Shown here piece by piece: positions 54,458 through 64,000 of a stretch of DNA of 64,000 nucleotides. Position numbers and translations under genes: made by a program. The DNA comes from Xanthostigma xanthostigma (taxonomy: Eukaryota; Arthropoda; Insecta; Raphidioptera; Raphidiidae). Below the pieces are notes generated by a model that worked only from the letters and a program-made list of their open reading frames with translations, did no database searches and was not told the origin of the DNA. Within the stretch, counting starts at the first letter, position 1; every line of letters begins with the position of its first letter. Location: contig OY754471.1 of assembly GCA_963575645.1 (NCBI GenBank), positions 36,464,401-36,528,400 on the forward strand, in the 5' to 3' direction.

Positions 54458-56821
54458 ATTAAATCACTACTAATTTGTGTCATTAAAGTTTAATGAAATG
54501 TAATTTCATTTTGTTAAATATATTTATTCGTTTAGTAAGTTGTACGTAAACATCGATGCGCTAGTTACACTCGGATTTGACTGCTTTTTATTTGAATAAA
54601 TTTTATTTTAGGAGAGATATTGCAAATGCAAGTCAAACACAATCTCAGATTAGCTTGAAACTAGGGAAGCGGGAAACATTACCTACCTACCTGCGGAATA
54701 GTTGATACGGACAACTTTTGTGCCTATCAAAAAACTTTTACCTCTCTCTATATTATGTAACTCCACTTCTTCAACAAACTTTTTAAATTCAGAGGTACCT
54801 TCTCTAATTTTATAACAAATTATGTCTATTCAATATTAGTATTTTTAATATGCAACTTCACAAACTGATGAATAAGCACGAGCAAAATACGAGAAATGAA
54901 AAAAAAGTTTTTTTAAATTACATTAGGGAAGGTTAGGTACTTTTTGTTTTGGTTTGAAATATGATACTCAGGAACTAATGGCGGCTATATATGACTTGGC
55001 ATACGTTTGTCAACCTGAAATTGACCGATATTGAACTAACTTGGACATAATTTAAACATTCATCTTCACATGTTCAATGATCATTGTAAGAATAACGAAC
55101 GCATTAAATGTGTTTGAAATATGTGTACTCCACTATCATTAGATTAATTGACTCTGATTTTTAAATTATCTTAATATGTTCATACTTAGGATTAATCCAC
55201 AGAAATTTTCAATTTTCGCTTAAATGTAATCGTTTTATAGGTTAAAAAAATTGCACTCAAAATTTTAAATATATAGGTTGGCGCGAAAACACATGCCGCT
55301 ATGTTTACCTACTGTGACGTCATTCTTATAGTTTACAAAAATGTGTAAAAAAGGCTAAGTATTGTTTATCCGAGGCGCGTAGGTATATGTGTGTTTACTG
55401 CAAGTCTGACGTCAGTGTCACTGTCACACTTCAAACCAACATGGCGGGCAGTTTTTTTTTGAAATGTTAAAAAATTGCAATTTTAAAATTGAAATAAATC
55501 AACCTCGTGTTTTTGGGAATACAAATCGATAATTTCCGATTTCTTATTCAATAATTTATCATATTTACATGATTGTATCATTGATTTTTTATGTGAATCA
55601 TTTATGGGCGCGTCTTAGCAGTACGTAAACGAAAATAATCGTGAGATAAAAAAATTGCCATGTAATGGAGAAAAAAAAATTCCCCCACCCCCCTCCATCA
55701 TGCCCAAAAGTGCAAATGAAAAATTGACATTTATTTTTTTTGCGCGCCAAGCGCGCATTTGCAATTAATAAATTTTTTCGCCAATCCCAACGAGGAAAAT
55801 GAGCCCTTTTAGGGCCCTCTAGCTCAATTACTTTCGGAGTTATAAGCGTTTTCGCTGAATTAGTTTCAAGCCCATATCTTCCCTCCTAATTGTCCCATTA
55901 AAGTGCTCCCTGATACCCTTCTCTTACAAAAAAATTGAGGTCCCAACTGTACCCCCTTCCGAAAAAAACCTGATTGAATTTTTTTCTCGCAATTTCAAAT
56001 TGCGATATTTCGCGAACGTATTGAGATATCGGGCTCAGTTTTGAACGAGCTTACGCGTTTTTTCAAGCTCTTCATTTTTCGCCATTTACATTTTCTTTGT
56101 AGGATCAGATCCGGCTGAGATATGCTCGAAAAACCGTTTACAGGTAAATTTAATACGCCCCCCCCCCTACAACCGCCGATCACCTGAAATATTTTGAGGG
56201 AATAAGGGGGGATCGAACTCCATCGGTTGGAAAAAAAATCGATTTCCTTTATTGGTTTTCGTCATCTATTTCGCCGAAGTGACCGCGCTATATTATTATT
56301 GAGTACTTTTAAGTTTGTTTATGTAAATAAATATTTTTAACCACTAACAAAGAACAGTTTTGTCAGTTTCGAAATGATAAAATTATTTGAATATAAAATA
56401 AAATGTATGTCAACAAAAAAAAATTACAAACTCTTAAAGCCATAAAGTAGTAGCACCGACGTACAGTGTAATTCATGTGTACATTTATAATAATATTTGA
56501 TAACAGCAACATGCAAATATTGTAAATACAGGCTATAGTGCAAACAAACTACATAATTAAACAGTAGTCAAACTTTGTTTCGTAGTTCGAACAGTATACT
56601 AATTGTACAATGTCGAGTTACTGTTATTATTATAACTATTAAAGCGACATTCAAAATCAGACGTCCCGCGTAATAATAATGCCTACCTGTAATAGTCTGA
56701 TAAACATTAACAACAATGTTCTTCGATGGCTATGCGACATGCATGTTTCATCTAACGCCCTAACCACAATCACGCTTTAAGTCTCTACTAAAGTTGGATT
56801 TAGAGTACCGTAACTACAGAC
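54458..56821. other. Unassigned DNA with a low-complexity C/G patch
   Basis: About 2.3 kb without a gene. Two TGACGTCA/CTGACGTCAG palindromes lie near 55313 and 55407 in a repeat-like stretch ending CAAACCAACATGGCGGGCAG. The 55660-56230 part has C runs (CCCCCACCCCCC, GCCCCCCCCCCC), TGCGCGCCAAGCGCGC and CAATTTCAAATTGCG; it may be an unknown dispersed repeat. A 62-codon minus frame there is not recognised. Confidence 0.35.
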
Positions 56822-58799
56822 TAGTGATGTGTCGCTCCTGAGCGAGTCGTTCATAATGAACGACTCCCTTTTCGGAGCGGAGCGAGTCGCTCTTTTTTTG
56901 TGAATGACTCACTCCGAGCGCCATTGCTCTGTGCTGAGCTATTTTGTACTGTAGCATTCGCAAATTTACAGAGCGCACACAATACAGGCCACAAAGGCAC
57001 TAGTGAATTTTGCACGTACGGAGTTATTTTCGCTGAGTCATTTAATGTTGAATGACACTCTGTAAGTGTAATAGTACTAAGCTTAACAGTGACTTAAACC
57101 ATTCACATTGACGTCGTTGACAAAGATATAATATTGTAACAATAATAGTATATTGTGCGACTAGTGAGAGAAGGAGAAGATTCCATGAGCGTAAAACGCA
57201 CGCGAGTGGAATATTCTCCTTCGATCAATGGTCGCACATAATACTTTATTCAACTAGCAGGAGTAATATGTAATCGGGGCCCTGATAAAAGAGGGAAAAA
57301 TAATAAATCACTTCATTGATTGACGTACCCACACAAGATTGCCATGGCTTTCGCTGAATTGCGATGCTGTTTTCATATATACAATACCGCCTACCACGTT
57401 CCTATTGGTCCAGAAGCTGCGTGCAGTTTTTTTTCATTATTTCACGCTTGGGCTTGCTACTGAGTTTCTATTGGTCCAGAAAATTCATTATTACACTCTA
57501 CGCGTCAACATGAAGTAATTTATTATTTCTCTCGAGTTTAGCAGGGCCCCGAAATTACATATTACTCACGCGTGTTGAATAATAGTATATTGTGCGACTA
57601 GTGAGAGAAGGAGAAGATTCCATGAGCGTGAAATTTGCCGCACGAGCGCAGCGAGTGCGGTAAAATGTACGCGAGTGGAATATTCTCCTTCGATCAATGG
57701 TCGCACATAATACTTTATTCAACTAGCAGGAGTAATATGTAATCGGGACCCTGATAAAAGAGGGAAAAATAATAAATCACTTCATTGATTGACGTACCCA
57801 CACAAGATTGCCATGACTTTCGCTGAATTGCGATGCTGTTTTCATATATACAATACCGCCTACCACGTTCCTATTGGTCCAGAAGCTGCGTGCGGTTTTT
57901 TTTTCATTATTTCACGCTTGGGCTTGCTACTGAGTTTCTATTGGTCCAGAAAATTCATTATTACACTCTACGCGTCAACATGAAGTAATTTATTATTTCT
58001 CCCGAGTTTAGCAGGGCCCCGAAATTACATATTACTCACGCGTGTTGAATAATAGTATATTGTGCGACTAGTGAGAGAAGGAGAAGATTCCATGAGCGTG
58101 AAATTTGCCGCACGAGCGCAGCGAGTGCGGTAAAATGCACGCGAGTGGAATATTCTCCTTCGATCAATGGTCGCACATAATACTTTATTCAAATAGCAGG
58201 AGTAATATGTAATCGGGACCCTGATAAAAGAGGGAAAAATAATAAATCACTTCATTGATTGACGTACCCACACAAGATTGCCATGACTTTCGCTGAATTG
58301 CGATGCTGTTTTCATATATACAATACCGCCTACCACGTTCCTATTGGTCCAGAAGCTGCGTGCGGTTTTTTTTCATTATTTCACGCTTGGGCTTGCTACT
58401 GAGTTTCTATTGGTCCAGAAAATTCATTATTACAGTCTACGCGTCAACATGAAGTAATTTATTATTTCTCCCGAGTTTAGCAGGGCCCCGAAATTACATA
58501 TTACTCACGCGTGTTGAATAAACATTATTATTGTAAGGCTTTTATTATACTTTATAGTTTATCCGAAATGCGAATAATATAAGATCAGTATCATATTAAA
58601 ATGTGGTCAGAGCTCTACAATGCTTCGTGACTCCTGAGCAATGAGCATGCTGACAGTTCACACCTCTGCAGTCTGCACTCTTGTGTAGTGCGTACTGTCT
58701 AGTGTTGCTTCTTTGAACGACTCTCTCTGAGCGACTCTTTTTAGTGAGCGGAGCGCACGGAGTCAGCTCCCAATAAAGAACCATGTCGACACATCACTA
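56822..58799. mobile_element. Element Z (hAT-like), expanded by an inserted array
   Basis: Ends are TAGTGATGTGTCGCTCCTGA at the left and GTCGACACATCACTA at the right. The first 140 bp has nested inverted words (GAGCGAGTCGTTC, GAACGACTC, GGAGCGGAGCGAGTCGCTC). The right part near 58640-58790 has CGACTCTCTCTGAGCGACTC. From 57147 to 58522 it is interrupted by the three-unit composite array. No 8-bp duplication is visible outside (CTACAGAC versus ATGGCTAT), so one end may have been rearranged. Confidence 0.6.
57147..58522 (+). repeat. Tandem array of three composite palindromic units
   Basis: Units start ATAGTATATTGTGCGACTAG at about 57148, 57583 and 58051, with period about 435 to 468 bp; the first lacks the CCGCACGAGCGCAGCGAGTG hairpin. 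Each holds the two modules seen singly at 2249 and 36263 in opposite orientation, but without the 50-bp CGTGGGAGAA duplication. Units are nearly identical, so the amplification is recent. Confidence 0.8.
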
Positions 58800-58889
58800 A
58801 TGGCTATTATTCTAGAAGAAATTCCGATGCAGAATATGTCTACCAATAGGCAATCTACAAATTCGAGCGACGCCAGACCGGGCCACTAG
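58800..58889 (+). mobile_element. Helitron 3' tail
   Basis: AATAGGCAATCTACAAATTC then GAGCGACGCCAGACCGGGCCACTAG, with CTAG at 58886-58889 followed by T. Same tail as the Helitron ending at 10629. The 5' part is absent. Confidence 0.6.
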
Positions 58890-59960
58890 TTTTGCTATGG
58901 GTATTTTTTGTCAACACTGGATGAAAATACAATAAAATAAACCAAGGCGATCCGACCAAAATTGCGATCTGTAGAGCTCGGACGTACATACACATTCGTA
59001 CATACGTAGGTACAGACCAACCGACAACTGCTGTTCGTGATTTTCAATTACAATTTTAGTAGCAATTATGAACTCGAATCGATTTTTAATGGCTCTGGTT
59101 TATAGAATAGAATCTCATCTTTTCAAAAAGTTACAATTTGAATGGATTTTATATGCAATTAGCTTAGATATAACTTCTTATATGAATGAAAGTCAGCTTT
59201 GACGCGCAAAGCGATAATAGAGCACATACCGCTATAGTTTAGCGGTATGTACAATACTATAAATTATAGAACAGGTGCATTAATATCTTCAACATTATGA
59301 GTAATAGTAAATAGTTGAGGTTTTATGTTCCATTATTAAAGTATTCATACAAATACTGAATAACGTTCATAACTTTTCTGATAAAAAAAATATAACTGTG
59401 TCAATTTTAAAAGTAGAGAAATGTAACTTCAAAGCGTTCGTTTGTCGAAGAATTTTATAAAAGTTAATTAATAGAAGGCAGTGTAGTAAACCAAAAACTG
59501 TAAATTTCAGTTCTTTTTGTTCGCTTTTAAGTAAGTTAAAAGACTATAAATCCACGCTCGAAGGTAGAACATTAATAACAAGAGGGCGATGCTTCTTCAT
59601 CTTTCTCTCTCATTTTATGTTTCCGCAAATATAATCTAATTTCAAATATTCTGATCCGTTCAAAAATTACATTAAACAGGAATCTGCGTACAAGCGTATG
59701 AAATATGTGCAATATATATAAAGTCAGGAGGGCACGGAACTTGTTTGCTCTGAACATCAAATTATGAATTAAGATTAGATTAGCGAAAAGTACGGTTACA
59801 ATTTATTAACTGATCAAGCAACGTCTTCTGTGTCATTTGTAATGGAAGCTTTTACTGAATCGTTACAGTAAACCGGGGTTCCTTTGACTTTGCGGATTTT
59901 GACAGCTTTGCGGTTACAATGATATCTTTAAATCTTTGATTAACGTATGAATAGAACTCT
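58890..59960. other. Unassigned DNA
   Basis: A perfect hairpin ACATACCGCTA/TAGCGGTATGT is at 59224-59250. No gene recognised. Confidence 0.4.
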
Positions 59961-60320
59961 TTAAATAAATAAAATTATCGACCAATTTTTTCAGACTATA
60001 TTAAACAAATTATAATTCAATAGATGACGTTTCGGTTCGGATTTGGCACTTCTTCAGAAATAATCTAAAAAATATAAAAATTAATTAGCATCTACTTATT
60101 TTCTAATAGAATTAAGTTTGAATTTATTTTATTAACGAAATATTAATTCAAACTTAATTCTATTAGAAAATAAGTAGATGCTAATTAATTTTTATATTTT
60201 TTAGATTATTTCTGAAGATGTGCCAAATCGGGACCGAAACGTCATCTATTGAATTATAATATTAAAATTTTTGTTAATATATAGTCTGAAAAAGTTGGTC
60301 GATAGTTTTATTTATTTAAA
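59961..60320. repeat. Foldback element, 360 bp, with CTGAAGA-N17-GAAACGTC motif
   Basis: Outer arms TTAAATAAATAAAATTATCG are inverted at 60301-60320. Inner arms AAAAATTAATTAGCATCTAC and TTTTCTAATAGAATTAAGTT pair nearly perfectly around 60133. Each arm carries CTGAAGA, 17 nt, GAAACGTCATCTATTGAA in its own orientation (right arm 60212-60253). A scrap is at 7911. Confidence 0.8.
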
Positions 60321-60325
60321 TGATA

Positions 60326-60622
60326 TCTTTATATACTTACATAAAAATCTCGTGTCACGATGTTCGTCGCACTAATCTCCGAAACCATTCAACCGATTTC
60401 AATGAATTTTTGTAACTGTGTCTTGTTTGGTTCAACTTACGCTATAGAATAGTTTTATTATATATTTTGTATAAAATTACGGCGTTTTCTCTAAAAAAAC
60501 TGTTTTAGTGCCAAGTAGCAACATCTGATAGAATTTGCTCAAAGCTATTAGTTTAGACACCGGGCCGCAAACGAAATATATTTTGCAGAATTATATCTAT
60601 CACACCCGGGTGAAACCGAGAC
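60326..60622 (+). mobile_element. Helitron, 3'-truncated
   Basis: TC at 60326, CTCGTGTCACGATGTTCGTC, CGAAACCATTCAACCGATTT, then CACCGGGCCGCAAACGAAAT and the hairpin ACCCGGGTGAAACCGAG. The final dozen bases including CTAG are missing; it abuts another Helitron fragment. The minus relative is 37575-38330. Confidence 0.6.
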
Positions 60623-60830
60623 GAAATGTTATAAAGAGAAAAGATTTATATTTTTGTTTGTAATGAATAAACTCAAAAAGTACTAGACCGATTTTCAAAA
60701 TTCTTTCACTAATAGAATGCTACATTATCACTGAGTACAATAGGCTAAATGAGAGTTCCCTACGAAATTTCCAATAATGTAGGGATTCTTATGAGCTAAT
60801 TGCTGTCTGAAAAAAAATATAATAATAGTA
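60623..60830 (+). mobile_element. Helitron 5'-region fragment, third family
   Basis: TATAAAGAGAAAAGATTTAT, TTTGTTTGTAATGAATAAAC, TAGACCGATTTTCAAAATTC. The terminal TC is lost at the junction with the preceding fragment. Confidence 0.5.
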
Positions 60831-61394
60831 GGTAAATTAAACATTTTATGGATGTTATAATATGAGTATTAATTATTAGCCAGTCAGTTAGTCCAGTCAG
60901 ATTAGTTGAGGATGTCGTATATACCTAGTTTTTGATTCCTCGTCATGGAACAGCCAGTTGAATATTTTTTTTTAATGTTTTTATATTTTGAATTGTTTTG
61001 AGCTTTACAGGTATGTTGTTATATAATTTGGGGCCAAGGAATACCGCGTGGTTTTGACAAAGGTTTCGTCATTTTTGATACTTGTATATTAATAGGATTG
61101 TAGGACATCATTCTTGTTTTATAAGTTTTATAAGAAAGAGATATGATTCAGTTATTATTTCATAAGTTTATGCCAGTTACTCATAAATTAATTTTAAAAA
61201 GTCTGCTTCGTGTAAACAACGGATGTCCTACTTAAAAATATCTACTTAAATAATAAGAAGTGCTGAAAATGTCCTCCCACGCAGCCACATCTCTCAGTAT
61301 GTTTCATTCAGTCCTATTCATTGAAATACACATTTTGGCATATTAAATTGATTTCTAAGTACGCGATCTATTTTTACAAGCTTTTATTTTAGTT
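60831..61394. other. Unassigned DNA
   Basis: No gene or recognisable repeat. Confidence 0.3.
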
Positions 61395-61830
61395 TATCTG
61401 TTCCGGTGTCTGTTTGTCTGTCTGAAATCAAATCTTGCAAGTTAATTTTGAGCCACTTCCCGCTTTCCGATTGAGGTAAAATTTTGCATACGTATGTAGT
61501 TTCGATGACAATACAATATTATAGTAATAATTAACTGATCGTTCCGGGTTTTCCCGGTTGCAAATCGCACTTTTAACTACTTTCCGTTATCAGATGGAGT
61601 TGAAATTTTGCATACGTATGTAGTTTCGATGACAATACAATATTATAATAATTAACTGATCGTTCCGGCTTTTTCCCGGTTGCAAATCGCACTGTTAACT
61701 ACTTTCCGTTATCCTATGGAGTTGAAATTTTGCATACGTATGTAGTTCGGATGACAATACAATATTATAATAACTAACTGACCGGTCTTTCGCCCGGTTG
61801 CAAATCGCAATTTTAATAAAGCACACTAAA
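61395..61830 (+). repeat. Repeat U with three tandem units of about 120 bp
   Basis: TTCCGGTGTCTGTTTGTCTG leads in. ATTTTGCATACGTATGTAGT recurs at about 61490, 61613 and 61734, each followed by GATGACAATACAATATTATA and CCGGTTGCAAATCGCA. The single-unit reverse copy is at 10815. Confidence 0.8.
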
Positions 61831-61861
61831 AATAAATAAAAAAAAAATACTTTTAAAACAA

Positions 61862-62156
61862 CTTTTATTAGTTATTAATAAAAAACTAAAAAGTTAAAAA
61901 TAATTTTATTCCGATTAGTCGTTTTATACGTACTTATTACAGTCTCAAGTTTTCAAATAAAAGCGTGTTACAGCCTCTTTTATCTCTCTCTTGCTAAATT
62001 AATGCAAGGCCGAATAGAGAGAAAAAAAGAGGGTGTAACACGCTTTTATTTGAAAACTTGAGACTGTAATAAGTACGTATAAAACGACTTATTTCGAATC
62101 GGAATAAAATTATTTTTAACTTTTTAGTTCTTTTTTATTAATAACTTATAAAAGCT
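61862..62156. repeat. Foldback element, 295 bp
   Basis: Arms of about 130 bp. TTTTATTAGTTATTAATAAA / TTTATTAATAACTTATAAAA outside; GTTAAAAATAATTTTATTCC, ACGTACTTATTACAGTCTCA and AAATAAAAGCGTGTTACA are all inverted. The spacer near 61998-62012 is short. No ORF. Confidence 0.85.
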
Positions 62157-64000
62157 TGTTTTTAAATATTTTTTTTCGTTTATTTATCTGTATTTACATT
62201 TTCATTCAAATAGTGATATATATTTTTTTTAAATTTATACAAATAAAAATACATAGGAGAAAAAAAAGACTAAAATAAATAAAATTAAAGACGTCTTTTA
62301 TTTTGAATATAACGTAGGTGCCGTGCACGAATCAAACCAGTTTCAAGTAAGTGTTTACAAAGGGGAACAGTACTCAACCGGTGAGTCGTGGTCTCCCAAA
62401 AGGGTTTGTAGTTTTAGATAAGCTGGCGGGAAATAAAAATTGTACAATTTTTTTGTTAATAATAATCCTTTCAAACAAGTTTATAATAAAAAAAATACGA
62501 AATTATGTACATTGTTTCTAATAAAAAGTGTTCCTATAATAAATTATTCATATTTTTTGAGTTTAATAGTCTAAAAATATGAACAAAATGCCGTGAATCA
62601 ATTTCGTCTTTAATTGTCCAATTTAATGTTCACAACTATAAACTCGCTCTCCTTGTCTTTTCAACATTCTAAGGATTTCCAAGAGATATATAAAATTATG
62701 GACACGTAAATGTCTTGCTATTTAATGATAATGTTAATAATAACGGAAAAATAAGTTATTTTACTGATCAAATATTATGCCATAATAATAATAATAATAT
62801 TATAGTTGCACCTTGCTTCGCAAGTATCCTTTGTATGACGGTGACAACTGAAGTTTAGGGTGCTTGTGGATGCAGAATTCTTTACGGACTTTTTTCCTTC
62901 CCGTAATAATAATAATATTTATTGGTTAAAAGACTAAAAGGCATAAGTTCAGCTAACATTCGGTATACGCACAATTAAACATTTTAAGTTTTAAAAATAA
63001 AACGGAAATAAATAAATCATTACTAGCCTTAACTTTATTCCAACGCAAACACAATCAAAGACATTTATTGAAGACTTTAAGGAAACGAACTATAGAAGCA
63101 CTAAAGCTTAGTAGTTAAGAACTGTAACTGTGATTTTAATAGGACACTGTCATCTTAACAAACACCTGCGGAATGTGGCCCAATTCCACTGATGCACTCT
63201 GCAAAATGCAAAGAAGTAGAAGAAACCTCTGTAAGTGTGTCGCACAGACAAGATATATTCACTTTGGATCAACCTCAATGCTAGCAAATAATTTTAAAGA
63301 CGCCCATTTGACCAGGATACTGGACTATGTGAATAGATTGGGAAATGGACATCGTCAAGAACTAATAGAGTATTAGGGGAGCACAATCGAACTTATTGGT
63401 CTCTAATTCAACTTCTAAACTGTGACTTTTATTATTTGGGTCATAGAAGTTTGGTCATCAAGTATGGGGATGCAGTGAACTAAAAAGTTTGTGAAGCACC
63501 GTCTTAGATAGGATTCCCTGTAAATGTTGCAGATGACATACGATATCACTGAGGTAAACCGGAAAGAGCGTTCACTTGTTTGACCACTAAAGCCACCTGT
63601 CATCCTGTACGAAGTTGTGCGTGTGTGTATATGATCGGTGCTGCATGCTTCTGTCTCTTTGAAAACAATTCACAGGTTGTCGACACCACAACTGTGTCAA
63701 ACTTACAGGTGTTCTTTAATATTTATAAACCGTCTATGCAATCTGATGCAAGGTAATAACTCGCCTTGTCTAACATAATTATGGTAAGGAATGAGGAAAG
63801 TGCATAAATCTTTCTCTCAGGCCTCCAACAGCCAAGGGCTAGTTCCAATTCATATTTTCAAGTCATATATTTTAACTTCCCAATATAAGGGGAAGTTATT
63901 GTAGTGTCCTAAAAGAGAACTCAACATTTTTACGTAGCTTTATATTTCAAGGTTATTACTATTTTTACACTACTTTGGAACTTTGAAGGTGTGTGTGTGT
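62157..64000. other. Unassigned DNA to the window end
   Basis: AAT-repeat runs lie at 62784-62803 and 62905-62920. The latter, read on the minus strand, is AATAAATATTATTATTA, a LINE-like tail, but no reverse transcriptase follows. The plus frame 63173-63376 (67 codons, Cys/Arg-rich start) is unrecognised. A GT microsatellite closes the window (63989-64000). Confidence 0.35.

Noticed and set aside
57118..58530. Composite array as part of the native Z element
   Set aside because: The same units occur alone at 2249 and 36263 outside any Z sequence, and the Z copy at 21104 lacks them in the portion present.

Overview
The window is AT-rich eukaryotic nuclear DNA, almost certainly from an insect, and reads as a gene-poor, transposon-saturated intergenic or intronic region. 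A moth or butterfly host is my best guess, because the Helitron 5' ends (TCTATACTAATAT...) and 3' hairpin ends (...CCGGGTGAAACCGGG...CTAG) are of a type I associate with Lepidoptera. That is memory-based inference; other insects are possible. No complete host gene, rRNA gene, functional tRNA gene, CRISPR array or bacterial-style operon is visible. The only firm protein homology is to reverse transcriptases of two decayed LINEs, near 14.6-15.1 kb (+) and 51.4-52.4 kb (-).

Layout. 0-7 kb: unassigned AT-rich DNA, a composite palindromic repeat (2.25-2.77 kb), a perfect 40-bp inverted repeat (5.15 kb) and a Helitron carrying a tRNA-Lys-like module (6.04-6.79 kb). 7-14 kb: a TA-flanked MITE, a Helitron with an internal minisatellite and several foldback elements. 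14-19 kb: LINE fragment, a TTAA/TTAG-flanked element and a 1-kb foldback with a nested insert. 19.7-21.9 kb: hairpin-rich repeat X and a three-level nest Z[Y[X]]. 23.1-24.8 kb: a solo LTR with a hAT MITE at each extreme end. 26.9-27.5 kb: second tRNA-bearing Helitron. 27.6-34.1 kb: four copies of repeat S in both orientations. 34.2-34.7 kb: CpG-rich candidate terminal exon (-). 36-43 kb: more foldbacks, a DNA transposon with a transposase-like ORF fragment, and a 1.1-kb foldback splitting an S copy. 43.4-46.1 kb: coding-like fragment, a hAT MITE with perfect TSD, second solo LTR. 46.5-54.5 kb: foldbacks, tandem repeats, LINE and an iteron-rich foldback. 56.8-58.8 kb: hAT-like element holding a three-unit array. 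60-62.2 kb: foldbacks, Helitron pieces and tandem repeats.

The window therefore records insertion history rather than a pathway. Most elements are non-autonomous and depended on enzymes encoded elsewhere: Helitron Rep/helicase, hAT and Tc1/mariner transposases, LINE reverse transcriptase. Long inverted repeats dominate (at least fourteen), so transcription through the region would give many double-stranded RNAs. The most interesting signals are the mirrored hAT insertions at both ends of one solo LTR, the tRNA-Lys module kept in two Helitrons, heat-shock-element-plus-TATA promoters in two LTRs, a repeated CTGAAGA-N17-GAAACGT motif resembling a hammerhead ribozyme core, and two elements with conspicuous arrays of putative transposase-binding sites. 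All family names come from visual reading, without database searches.
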